Of a stretch of DNA of 64,000 bases, positions 24,701 to 36,216 are shown piece after piece (positions within the stretch are counted from its first letter, which is position 1; the number at the start of each line of letters is the position of its first letter). Made by a program: the position numbers and the translations under genes. The stretch is from NCBI GenBank assembly GCA_013433145.1, contig CM024172.1:7246553-7310552 (forward strand), given 5' to 3'. Below the pieces are notes generated by a model, which worked only from the letters and a program-made list of their open reading frames with translations, was not told the DNA's origin and did no database searches. The stretch is from Ascaris suum. Lineage: Eukaryota > Nematoda > Chromadorea > Rhabditida > Ascarididae.

Positions 24701-27700
24701 TATATGTCGTTAACAGTTCCGTTATAAGCCAAAAATAATCAACTAATACATTACGCGACATTCGGAACTGCTATTCATTTCGTTCTATTTCATAAAGAGA
24801 TAACTCTCAGAAAACGCGTTCCGTGGCTGAAGGAAATACCAAAGAATCCCCTACTATCAACGAGTCTATAACATTTTTTCGTGATCAAGTCGATATGTGC
24901 TAGAAATAAGTCTTATCAACGAGTTTAAAACTGTTATTTATATGCAGCCTTCTTGAATAATTACAGTTTCACTGATATCCGCGAATCTTTCGTCAAATTC
25001 GAGTCGAAGGGGGAGAGGGGGGAGGAGGGAGGAGCAATATTCAACGCTACAACAATAAATAACACATTAGATAGCAAGGACAAGAAATGTTTAAAAACCT
25101 GTCACAAAAACGAACGAACGGCACACGCAAAGTGAGGAACCTTCCACAGTCCTAATTAAGCACTAATGTACCAATCCCTTTATAGCGAATTTCGCGTATT
25201 AACAAAACGCGAAGTATAAATGTCAACCTCTCCTAGCCTATCTCGATGTGTAGCCTTCACTTCTATGGGTCATATTTTTGAATGAAAATTCGTTAAAGGG
25301 CTTCAAAAAGAGGATGGAAGGAGACTTTCAAATTTCGTTGCACTAAAACGTCAAGTTCACTCTGTGGAATGCAATGCATGAGTCACAGTTGGTTCCACAT
25401 GCGACAATAAAATGAGTGGTAGAAATTGTGTGATGGAGTACTTTTTAATGGCGGCATAGCAGACACGAAAGTACTGATAACGATGAAGAAAAAACACTGA
25501 GAGCGATATCTTCTGATATAGGAGAGAATATAGGGAAGAGTGCACTCACCTTGTCAACAATTTCACCCACTTGGTTTGTAGCTCCAATTGACATCGACAC
25601 CAGGCATCGTACTATATTCACCACCGTCGTTGTGTACACCTCAAAACATCATCGATCTAATTGCACTAGGACGGTAAAATCAAAGAACCCTTTTTTGAAC
25701 ATTTTCGTCTTCAGCTTTGGAAGTTTTTTGGAAAAAGCTATAAAATTGTCCAATATCACCCTCTGTTCTAACTCAAGTTTTTTGGCATCGTTCCTTCCAT
25801 TTGTCGCCTCGTTCGGATCTATAGCTCGCCCCTGTCATTTGTGAATTACTAGACACCTTATATAAGGAGTAAATGGAAAATATCATCCAACATCCCATAT
25901 TCATTCCAACGACCTAAACAAATATCCCAAACCATCGACAGCATTCAATGCGATACTATCAAATGCTCTATAGGCAAGTTAACAGCATGTAAAAATGCCT
26001 TTTTGAAAAGATAGCTAGGATTGAAACGGGTATAATTTCACGCATTATCAGTCATGAACATAAGAGTTCCATAAGGTCAGCGACTCGCTCTGCCGTGTTT
26101 TCCCAAAATGTAGTGTAACGGAAGAAAATTAAGATTCGAACGATTCGTACCAAAATGAAAAATGCTTTGAATATGGGGCTTCGAGACTGTCGCAGTTTCT
26201 GTCGCACTTGGCCAATTTTGATAATAAGGAAAAGAAAGAATAGAATATTCGGAACTAATATCGCCAAATCCCAATACCGAACCCTGAAAACTTCATAAGC
26301 GTTACGCTAAACTCTTGAAAATATTCATCGAACAAAATAAATATTTCTTGAAAATATTCCCAACTGCAGCATCATTTATTTCTCAGAAATGTTTAAAACG
26401 TGCAGTGCCATAAAATCGAAACAAAACCTTCAACGCAACCTCAATGTGGACTAACATCGTTGAAACACAGCAATTTTCATTCGCAATTCACTGCAAATCA
26501 CCGAAAAGAGAGCGCACAAGTGATTCATTTGTGCGCGACGTATCGCAGCAACCAAAGTAATTGTCGCTTTCTTTGATTCTTCCAATATGAATGCTATTCA
26601 ACACATCCTAAGTCCTTTACAATTTATCGCATTTGAACAAAATGCTTACCGTTTCCCATTCAACTAGAACCCACTCAACAGTTGTAATTGTTTTTCCTGT
26701 GTAAATACGACGCAGCAAATCCCTTACTAATAACCATTTTCAACTCTTATTCCGACGGAACAATGCAAAAAAACGTGTAAGATAATCATTTCCACTCAAA
26801 AACGCCTCACTGCATAAATTATTCATAATGATAGTTTTGTTGAAATGGTGATAATCGAAGAACAGTTTTGGTTTTGCATGAGAGCAGTTAGTAATAATGC
26901 GAGGCATGCGTGCGTGCAATGACTGCAATATTAAACGTCATGACTGCTTCATCAAAAACTTGAGGAATAGTCCACTTTTGCTATTTACCAGGAAAACAAT
27001 CACTTCCACGGTCTACAGTTTCATAGTTGCACCATTTGTGCTATCTCAAATCTGCGAGAGAGCTAATAGAGCTGTATCTCTTTTTCAACAATGTTGGATT
27101 CCTTTTGATTATGTGGATTAGGTTAGAGGTGACGGTCCAACCATTTGAAATGGAATCTCGCCCAGTCATATGATAACTGATAGACCGGTGGGAAATAGCA
27201 GATCTTCCATTGTCTTTGTTGTGGTCACGACAAACCTATGCAATCTGCCTAACTGCAAGCTGAATGCCCAATTACAAAAGCAGATGCTTCCCAACAAAAC
27301 GATGCACAATTAACAAATGAAAAAAGGTTAAAGCCGATTACTTCACAGTGCAAGATGTTGGAAAGAATTTTTTGAGTCGTTTTAAATGTTGATAGCACTA
27401 CGCCTTCACTTTTCATTTTCTCGTTTAGTTTATCCTGCTAGGAAATTATTAACAGAGAGGAACTGAGAACAGGAAATGCGAAACGGGTATGATCAGAATT
27501 GTTCCTGACTAAAATTCAAGTTCGAGGCACCATGGGTGGAAAGAAGATTGAGGTAGCAATTACCATCCTAAAACATCAAAAGGACATGAACCAAGTTATA
27601 AGTGGCGAGCAAATGACATAAACGAATGCAGTGGAATGCGTCGTTACTTTCAAGAAGCAGCACTACTGCTCACATTCCTTTGCCTACTGATTCTGCTACT

Positions 27701-28003
27701 AAGATATTCCTTTTAACGAACTAAATTGTAATTCATGTATGACTGCTTGCTGCATCACTATATCAAAGCCTTTTATATCACTAACAGCCAGTCACTCACC
27801 TATAGTTGCCGATTCTCTGGACGAGCACTTGCTTGCAGAAGTTACGAATGGTCTTGTGAGCGGGACTTCCGAAGAACGTCACCGATGACGTGTGATTCTC
27901 GTTTGACGCTGCCCTCGAAAGGTATGATCTTTCATCGAACCAATCGATGGGTGGCGCTCCTGACAGACTTGCGTTACCGATTGTTTCCAAGTAGGGTGGA
28001 AGC
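18738..28003 (-). CDS. tpra-1: TPRA1/GPR175-family seven-transmembrane protein, start codon not found
   Basis: The family is a seven-helix membrane protein (transmembrane protein adipocyte-associated 1); its molecular role is poorly defined. Exons on the - strand: 27800-28003, 26151-26283, 25550-25639, 24589-24661, 23993-24102, 23545-23634, 22769-22829, 20602-20704, 20131-20211, 19599-19708, 18738-19141. All phases agree, giving about 485 residues from 28003. Landmarks in order: N-terminal glycosylation motifs (NAS, NHT); RVRYWDLAILVPNILFFLF; RQSRSPIFKAFFIL; NIVRCLVSMSIGATN; LKFFLLSAELCVL; GHLDSRTSIRNVL; EFNLYAHGGMGFWMISSG; VYSMACLLPYTCIRRF; KCSFYAYCLMLALLN; VDLTTFAYFTLYTPLVYF; PLFSYRKQKDEATT. 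The cytosolic tail from the last exon is hydrophilic. The exon at 27800-28003 has no in-frame ATG and begins at a splice site (ATTACAG), so at least one 5' exon is missing. The family is typically about 370-480 residues. Confidence 0.93.
21527..22026. repeat. foldback (long inverted repeat) element in a TPRA1 intron
   Basis: The left arm, about 21527-21720, is matched in inverted orientation by about 21835-22026. Paired landmarks are AGTTTGGCCAGCC with AGTTTGGCTGGCC, CTGTTGTCATTACCGCGGA with CTGTTGTCTTCACTGCGGA, GTTTAACGTT with GTTTGACGTT, and GTCCTGCAAAA in both. The arms are about 190 bp and diverged, around a loop of roughly 115 bp. This is the structure of an old non-autonomous DNA element (MITE/foldback type). 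It lies in the intron between the exons at 22769-22829 and 20602-20704. No target-site duplication could be fixed by eye. Confidence 0.65.
22508..22605 (+). other. hairpin-forming sequence, possible small-RNA precursor
   Basis: CTGCTAACAGCACTGGTACCG and GGCAAT on the left arm pair with ATTGCC and CGGTACTAGCCTGTTAGTAG on the right, around a loop of about 20 nt. At two or more places the + strand RNA would form G.U pairs where the - strand would have C/A mismatches, so a + strand RNA is favoured; that is antisense to TPRA1, in whose intron it lies. The size resembles a microRNA precursor, but a short foldback repeat is equally possible. Confidence 0.35.
22639..22664. repeat. poly-C tract
   Basis: Run of C with single A and G interruptions inside the same TPRA1 intron; low complexity. 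Confidence 0.8.
24123..24149. repeat. (CT)n microsatellite
   Basis: About 13 CT units lie 21 bp upstream (in the sense of transcription) of the TPRA1 exon 23993-24102, beyond its TTTTTGCAG acceptor. On the transcribed strand it is an AG run. Confidence 0.9.
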
Positions 28004-31000
28004 CTGTAATTACAAAGTGTAATAAATTTCGCGGATTTCCTGTCGATAAACAGCGACTGAGCGATACCGCAGTTGATGGAGTTCTACTTCTCAAGAACAC
28101 CTGGGTCAGCCTTCTACTCCTTTCAAGATTAAGCTTTCAAATAAGGATGAAAGTCTCTAACGAAATTTTTGATTGATGAGTTGTCTAACTATAGGTGAAG
28201 TTGACGAGTTGTTTAATTGTAAGTGAACATGATGTCATATGAGCGCATTGCCCTTCAATGCATCGGCTGCGCTGTTCGAAAAAAACATAATCGTGAAGGC
28301 TTTCCACGCAGACAGCCAATAAATGCAAAAAAGGGAGCAAATATAAGGAATGGGCCTGTTAGTCCCTGTTGGAAACCTGTATGCACAACAATGGCTCTTA
28401 GACGCCAGTGTTGTTGTGACATTAAAGCTCATATGATGCAAAGCGTGAACACCTCTGAGACATCTTCCGCGTAAATATTCCTAGGTCGTGGCATTATGCT
28501 TCAACAAATACTCTAACAATCGTTTTGTGAGTGCCGATTGGCGTTTCGGCATTAAGGACAGCCCTCTATTGTCACCTCAACATTCGCAAACAGAAAACAA
28601 GCTTCCCAGTAATCGGTCACTGAAGGCATACCCTATTAAAGTAGTGCGTATCTGAGAATGCCTCTTAAAATGTATTTGCCAAAGGAACACTTCTTTAAAG
28701 TAAGGAAGTAAATGGATATAAAATATTCAAAAAGACGCTACTATACTACTACAAATAACAAAAAAGTCACAGTTATTAATGTCGAATAACAGCATGATTA
28801 TAGAAAGAATGCTTGATGTGCGATCAACGCTTACAGAGGGTCTCGGTAGACAAATCAACAGACGAGAGAGAGGTGAAATCGGTTCTTTAACAAAGTGCAA
28901 CTCCAAAGGAATTTTCCAAAACTCAAATTACCCCTGGTACCTTCGCTTAAGGCAAAAATATTACCGTGACTGCATCACTAACTCTCCCTTACGCACATTC
29001 ACATAGGAAGCAAATGATGGCCAATTATTGATGCACATCAAGCATTCGATGGAACGCTCCGATCAGTAATTAACTGTTATATAGCTTTACGATCATGACC
29101 ACTGTTATGCTTAGACACTAAATTATGCGTACTTGTCTTATATTACTAGCGACAAACAAATAGTGAAGTGGAAGAACGAGCGAATGAAACAATTAGGCAC
29201 GAAGAACGGTAGGTATTCCTTGGGGAGGTGAGGAAGATGAGAAGAGAATCGCCTCTTTCATTTCTGCTTTCGGCATCAACGAAAATATGTGAAAGTCACT
29301 AATTTACAAGTGTGCAGAGATGAAACGTTTAAACTTATGGAACGTTTGCGATACCGCATGAATAATATTTAAACATTTAGAGAGTGAAATCTGAAGAAAG
29401 AAGGAATAAGGTAAGGAATTTATCAGCAAAGATAAAGTAAAGTCATGCCTACATACTGCAGGCAAAAATGATCGGTCTAATCTCATGAACTCTCCAATCA
29501 TTCTTTAGGTACCATATTCAACTGATTCTCATTGCTTCAATAATATCTGCCAGCTCGCCGTAAGCGTGCCGGACTGCACGCATGCTTTACTATAAATGAA
29601 AGCAGTATGCCTATTGACAATTCCGCGTCAACAAAAGTGAAGCATTAAATTTAATGGTGTTGCTCCAATTTGAATAAACTTTCACAGGACATCCAGAAAG
29701 TCCAAGAAAATCCATAAAAATGCAAATTTAACGTCGAAAAGGGATCGCTGATTAACCGAATCAAATGCGGTTGTCGCAATCTACAATGAGAACACCCGTT
29801 AAGCGAATAATCACTGTAAGCGAAAGGGGCATACGCGAATAATCACTAACTGTGATTCAGTTTATTCCATAAAACAATAACAGCTTCTTATGGTTAGCTC
29901 TTCATCAATTAGCACGGGTATTAGCCACATTGCGTAGCATCAGCTCTTTCTGTCGTTCTTCTCTCAAGAACCATCCTTCAGTTCCCCCTTCCCCCTCAAG
30001 GTTATCATCCTTCACACCATCTCTCCTTCTTCGTCTTCACTACAGTGTTTCGAGGCTTTTGAAGGATGCGGGCGATTTTTGCTTGAAAGTGAGGCAGAAT
30101 AGGAATAAATTGTGATATGATAAGCTTTCGACAGCGATAAACTTACAGTACAATTCAAGAAAAGGCAAGTGAAGGAGAGGATGGAGGATCTATGAGCGCG
30201 AAGAACGGAAACGTCATAACTAGTGCCATTACAGTGACATCTCTCTACGAATTATTCGATTTACTTTTGTTTCAAGCACTACGTAAGAACCGTTCGCTGC
30301 ATTTTCAAATTGATTTGCACTTATTCCTGAGTTCTGGCTGCTAGAATTCCAAAAAAAAAAACACCTCGAAAGCGCCGTCATTCGCTCCAGATGAATCAAG
30401 AGGCTATTTTTTGCACGCAATTACCATGAACCAAAAGTGACAGACAGCTGTCTTATAAAAACGTTTTTTCTCATAGAAAGTGCACTTTTGCTTAATCCAA
30501 ATGCAAAAAGTGCAAAATGAAACAATCGAACGAGCGCGCAAGAAGCCGTCACAATGCGTTCTTTCGAATTTCTTTCATCCGTCCACCCACAATTTCACAA
30601 ATTATCAACAGTTTTTAAAAATGCGAAGGAATGCGTTCAATTTCCAAATAATTCGGCCGTCCATAAAAGTTCTCTGCGAAAAATTTGTTTTTACGCTCAC
30701 TTATAAATTGCAGTTCAATTTGCAAATTCTCGTATTTAAATATATGGGTACCGGTCAGTCTAGTAGTCTCAAGCGGGAAATTATTGCAGTCACACTGACC
30801 CCTTAACTTCGAAAAAAATTTGCATACTTAAAAATGGCAAAAAACTTGCATGGACTTAACGTTGATTTTTTTTTTTACTTTATGCTGATCACATCCGATC
30901 GATGTAAAATGAACCAGCCAAGTTCATAAATAAGTTACTAATGAAAGTCGTTGGTGGATGAATGGGAAGCAATGGCGCATATCCTACCAACTTCTCTGGC

Positions 31001-32453
31001 ATGTCTTCCCACTTCTATGTTATTCAAACGGTGTAGAAACGAAAAAGTGGCCAGTGTGAAATTCATGCACTTTTTTCCCACCTTCAAATCCACAGAACTT
31101 TTCTCACTGTCGGTGGACCAAAGTGGTATGTGAGGTATGAAGTGGATGATATAGTGAGTATTATAGCAACAACCTTCACAAGATTGTCTTCAATTGTTAA
31201 CCAGCTGGAAGTACCGCAGACAGAGAAACGGACACATGCAGACACAGATACTAACGCACCAGCATTATCGCAAAAGCGCACGAAAACAGAATCCACAACT
31301 GATAAAGGATAACAACTTTTAAATGAAAAAGGCAATTAATCAACGACGAGCATTAGCAATCGGGTTTAAAATTATTGTCTCATTTGAATGTAATGTGAAT
31401 AAAACATCTTTTCGTTTGTTCTGCCATTGAAAACCACTCAGCGGAAGTTAGACTGGTGAAATGAATTCCATGAAACTGCAATTAATGTTCATCAAAGCAA
31501 GCAGTTTTGTATTTCCAGATGGCACAAACAGACTTGCAGTTTGTTCTTTTAAATAGCAATTTTGAGGGCAATTATAAGGTAAACTTTAATGACGTAGATA
31601 AAAACGCCATTCTACATAGTTTCTTAAGAAAATAAGCAAAAATAAAAGAGAGAGTGACTCTCTCGACAACGAAAGTGCTATACAAAGCTAAGATGGTGTT
31701 AGAGATGATAAAGAATCGGTAACGCAAAAAGTGTTTCCGCAATATTTTCTAGCAAAACTATCGCTCTTAATGCAAAAACAGTATCGTCGATTCGCAATCA
31801 TTTATTCTCAAGTCAACTACTTCGACAGTCCTATAATTTAATTGAAAATCGAAAGTTAATCAATTATCCTCTTCTTAAGAAAACATCTAAGTAGGTTAGC
31901 GCTACCCCTTGTTGGATATTTCACACGTTTTCCATTGTGATATAGAGGAATAATAAAGAAAGAATAGAAAAAGAGGTTATGTAACAACTCTCTAACGTTT
32001 GATAAGAGTATCGATAAGAAGCGGTAACAAAAATCACTCTGTTAACGGTCGGTGATAACTGTAATATTATCAGAACAGCGGATAAATATGATCTAGTATA
32101 AACGTTAACACTTTTTATTTCTGCTCCATGCAAAATAAAGACGACGAAACCCAGTTCCAACCATAAATTTCCGTCACTTTAAAACATCCATAGACACCCT
32201 TATATCCTTTCATCATCTCCAACTGCAATGTACCAGTCTGGAAAGATATCAGCCTAGTACTTCAAATTCATTGTGAGCACAATTCAGCATGATTCATCAA
32301 CTACCATTGAAGATGCCGGGGATTCCTTTCGCATGCTCAACGCCTTGAATTTGAAAACACCTTCCACATTCCACCCTTATCATCAACTTCAAAGACAGAT
32401 CTACAAGGAAGCAGAAAGCAAATGGTAATAGTGAAATAAAATTTACAGTTTAC
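28004..32453. other. upstream region of TPRA1, no firm gene
   Basis: This should hold the missing 5' exon and promoter of the TPRA1-like gene, but no exon ending in the required phase (two bases of a split codon) could be singled out. A short frame at 31519-31635 (+, 38 residues, ATG directly after ATTTCCAG) is coding-like but too short to support. Otherwise AT-rich and full of stops. Confidence 0.4.
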
Positions 32454-32536
32454 CTTGGAAGGCCGAGGCTGGTGCTCGGGTTGTCCGGAGAAAGCACCGA
32501 CATATCTGATACGACGTGATGGTGCCTTTACTGAAC
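32454..32536 (-). CDS. candidate internal exon, unidentified gene
   Basis: The - strand reads TTTAGTTTCAG, then 83 bases, then AAG|GTAAAC: a good acceptor and a fair donor. The frame that stays open enters in phase 1 and leaves in phase 0 and reads SVKAPSRRIRYVGAFSGQ and so on, basic and proline-rich, 27 residues. Its exit phase does not fit the first known TPRA1 exon, so it would belong to another gene or need a further exon between. No family recognised. Confidence 0.3.
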
Positions 32537-33907
32537 CTGAAACTAAACTGTGAAACGAATCAGTCGAAAATCATCGAAATCGAATCGACGAACAAGGACG
32601 GAGCAGGGCTAATCTTTAAAACTAATATCGAGCAACTCTACGCTGATTACAAAGTTTCTGCCAGCGTGGAGTAGCAGCACTACACAACTCGAATGAAAAT
32701 CGTTAAAATGAACGATTATGGAAGCGCTATATTCCATCTTGCTAAGGCAAGCGCTTTATGAATTTTTATTGTACATTTGCAACGTAAAAAGGGTGTTGGC
32801 TTTATGACGAACTTGTGGACAATATTTGCTGGTATGATAAACGATGGCACATATGCCCATCACAGCATGGCCCACCTTGGTATGTCACAGGTACAATGTC
32901 AGCAACGCTTAGGACGTCACATTTGGCTAATCAAAGCTTTCAAGACACCACGCATCCTTATGAACAACGTCCTCTCCTCGCCTCCTCCACAAAAATTCTG
33001 CAGTAGGTGTTGTCCCGAACAATTCTATCGGTGTGCTCATCTATTCGAAAAAGTCAAAAATCACCGGTGTAATGTAGTGGTCCCAGGAATCAAGATTTTA
33101 GCTATCAGCCATTAGGCACAGAAAATATCAACGCGATGAAAAAATATTCAATGATAGTTCGTGGCATCTTCTCTGAGCATTTTCCAAAACGATGTATCAC
33201 AAGGATAAGGTCAATCAACGGTTCTTCTATCATTATTACGAACTATGAGATTCAACATACTGCATCTGCAGAGTGATCACGAGCAGTACATTCAATCATA
33301 TATCAATGTATCGCTTTCTTCTTGATTAGAAAGAGCATGATCTCAACCCGTATGATCCAGCTCACTGGTTAAAACAATGAAAACATTAACAACACAATGA
33401 GGGAAAATTTGCATATTTAAACGGCAGAAGTTTTCAGTATGGAGTCTCTCAAAACATACTGAAAGTCTGAAGAAAGGAATTTTTAATACAAAGAAACAGT
33501 GGTGAATTTCGGAAAATTCTGGTTGACCTCGGCACGAGATTGTATAGGAAGCGGAGCTTGCAGGCCCGCTCCCCCCTTTTCCCTCTTTTAATTTCGACAC
33601 AAGAAGCACTCGGAAGAAATCAAGATTGCTGACGGGCGTCAAGTTTTGGCACTCTTCATTCGCCTTTATTCAAAAATGTTCGGCTCATGCAAAAAAAGGC
33701 GACTCTTATTCGGCTTACTTCGCTTGATTTCGCGAAAAAGTTCGCGAAAAAAAGTTTTTAATCGCCGTGCTTCCTTCCTTTAATCAAGAACGTTAAGGAC
33801 CGTTTCGCTTGCCTCCACTTGCGAGTTTTTAACTCGCTTTCTTTCCCACGATTAAAAAAAACTTCCGACTCGCCTATTTTCTACTTTTTCTCTTTTTTAC
33901 ATTTCAG

Positions 33908-33999
33908 CATATGAGGGATCGTTTAGATCTTGGTTCAGTTTGAGAACTGATAGTTTGAAAATGTCTCCCACCAAACCAGTTCTGAACGAGTTGACTAAG
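33908..33999 (+). CDS. candidate first coding exon, unidentified gene
   Basis: A long pyrimidine-rich run ending TTTTTTACATTTCAG precedes 33908. About 50 bases later comes ATG at 33961 in an AAA-ATG context, opening MSPTKPVLNELTK and then GTTTAG at 34000. The layout resembles a trans-spliced nematode 5' end followed by a short first exon. The leader contains a short upstream ATG (33911). The donor is weak and no partner exon is certain, so this remains a suggestion. Confidence 0.28.
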
Positions 34000-35153
34000 G
34001 TTTAGATTTCTACGAAGGAATTTTCTGGCTGTTGACCATCAAAGTTAGCGTGAACAGTTAACACATATATCAATTACTTGTACATAACCTAGGATGTAAG
34101 GCTATCTAAGCAACAAGTATTCCCATAGCAACTAGTACTCATGTCGATTTCGCATACTTAAACACTGCAATGAAGGACGACGATTTAGTGTTTTCAAATG
34201 AAGAATGCAGTCGTTTTCTTGCAGCAATCCCGATCACTTACGTTTGCAATACAATTGAGTTTCGGCAAGAAGCTATTCTCGATGATGAAAGCTAAATGCA
34301 GTTAGCCATAAAACTTCTACGCTATTGATACACTTAATCCCCACGAGCTGGTCAAACAATCGCCACTATTCTGGGCAACAAAACAAACAAATCATTGCAT
34401 TCGCAAATGCCGACTATTTCCATCCATACAATGACTCATTTATTATATTTATTCAACTTTCATTTCCTTATCCTCTATCCCTTCTCCCTCCTCTCCCTCG
34501 GAACAAAGAAATTCTTGATGTAGTCAAAAACATAAGCAGTGAAGTCAGTTGTAGGACTTTCAACGAAACAGTAATGTATAATGTACAACGCACAAAAAGC
34601 CAACAAATACACAGCATTCGAAGCCAGAGGGTAATTTGCACGATCAAAACGACAACTCGCAGAGCGCAGTGATGCATTCGCGCCACGATGGCTGAGAGCG
34701 ATTCTCTGAGTGCATTTGAACCTGCTTAACAGCATATATAACAATAATGGGGATAATCAAAATCGTTTCACAAATGCGAGCGGATGAAAACGATCCGAAC
34801 TCAGCTGCAACGAACTGCTTATAACCACATACCACTATCTATTATCTAGGCAGTATTTCTACAGAAAGCAACGATTGAAGGTGGACTGCGGTGAACAGGA
34901 AATGATCCTAGAGAAATCTACAGCCTCTATGAGTGCAAGTAAGGTTGTTAAAATGATTTCAGAATATCGCTCAATACAAGACTTTCAAGGGTTTCAGCAT
35001 AGCAAACGACGGTGTGAAATAATGGTGTCACATTAAAGAGATGAGAAATTCGACATATGCACACATGACCTGCCGAATTTCTTTCACTTTAAAAACCTCA
35101 AGTGCACTTGCGAAAGCCACAGGAATAAATGTAATATTTTTGATTTATTATAG

Positions 35154-35265
35154 TCGAATCCCAACGATTTATACCCCTCCTCCTGAATATGTGCAAGCAT
35201 TTCGGCAATCTCAGCCACTGTCGTATGAGCCAATGCGCAGCTTCGATATGCGCACATCATGGCAG
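35154..35265 (+). CDS. candidate internal exon with a PPEY motif
   Basis: After TTTATTATAG a frame of 37 codons runs to CAG|GTGTGC. It reads RIPTIYTPPPEYVQAF.., then ..YEPMRSFDMRTSWQ, proline- and tyrosine-rich with PPEY, the pattern bound by WW domains in other proteins. It leaves in phase 0, matching a frame that starts at ATG 35528 after CGCTTCAG and ends at TGA 35597-35599. The opposite strand is also open here (35084-35311), so the strand is not certain. No family recognised. Confidence 0.3.
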
Positions 35266-35527
35266 GTGTGCGAGGTGCGAATGTGCCATCGAGCTGTTCG
35301 AAATGACCCATGCAACTCGTTCATTCACTTGCCATATGGCAGCCTAAAGTACACGTTTACAACAACAGTAAATACGCATCAGAAATAAGATATGGAACGT
35401 TAAGCGCTGTGGTAGTAAAACTGCAACGAGCCTGAGGTTGTTCCGGTGCAGTGACAGAAATCCGCAACGGCTAAGAACAACCACTCTGTACTGCAAATGA
35501 TAGCTCCGTCCAATGTTTTCGCTTCAG

Positions 35528-35599
35528 ATGTCGGTCACACCCCACGGCATAACGCTCGACAACGTACCGACTTATACACAACAACATAATTGCCTCTGA
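35528..35599 (+). CDS. candidate short terminal exon following 35154-35265
   Basis: TTTTCGCTTCAG directly precedes ATG 35528; the frame encodes 23 residues (MSVTPHGITLDNV..) and stops at 35597. The phase is compatible with the exon ending at 35265 across a 262-bp intron. An internal GT (after LDN) could be a donor instead. Too short for identification. Confidence 0.2.
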   Translation: MSVTPHGITLDNVPTYTQQHNCL

Positions 35600-35905
35600 G
35601 CACTCGTAGCTCGTGACAGCATTGGCGGACGTTGCTCTATTTCAGGTGTTCAGCGGGGTGAGGAAAGAACGAAAAAACGATCGAAAGGAGAGGGGCAAGG
35701 CCAGCCTCGTAAGCCTCCGGTCCATTCAGGATGTTTATTTAATTTTTCTATACTACTCAGTTGGTTGAATATCCTTTTGTATAACTTTATATGCAAATTT
35801 AAGAACATCCAAAAACAACTCCAGCAAACGAGCGAATAGTCATATAGCATGGAAGTACTGACTATCAAATGTTGGTGCTGCGACTAACATCGTAATTCAC
35901 CGCAG

Positions 35906-36216
35906 AAGCAAATGAAGAAAAACTGTGGAAGGAAACAGGCGAAAGTAATTCCACTGTTCATTTCAAGATTTCGAAAGATGATGAAGTGCTAAGAATAAAT
36001 AAACGTCAAAATACAAGCAGTACCCAATCCATATATCAAACACTTTGTAAACAAGACATATTCGAGCGACTTAATAGCAGACATCGTTTAGAAACGATCG
36101 AAGACAAGAAGCACCTGGTGGGATTGCAGTGTGTTGTCTATGACCTATCGATTCATCACAATATGAAGAAGCTGATTTCTGGCATAACGCTCACTTTACC
36201 AACAAACATTATTTAA
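35906..36216 (+). CDS. unidentified coding-like frame (possible terminal exon or decayed fragment)
   Basis: After CACCGCAG at 35905 a frame stays open for about 102 codons to TAA 36214. It is rich in K, E, N and Q with a protein-like texture (ANEEKLWKETGES, KQDIFERLNSRHRLETIEDK, LVGLQCVVYDLSIHHNMKK). The first in-frame start-like codon is GTG at 35986, so it needs an upstream exon. Downstream to about 36480 short + strand segments remain coding-like with stops, which would fit a decayed mobile element. No motif recognised. Confidence 0.28.

Noticed and set aside
31519..31635. 38-codon frame whose ATG follows a splice-like ATTTCCAG
   Set aside because: Too short to separate from chance; an internal AAG|GTAAAC makes its extent uncertain.
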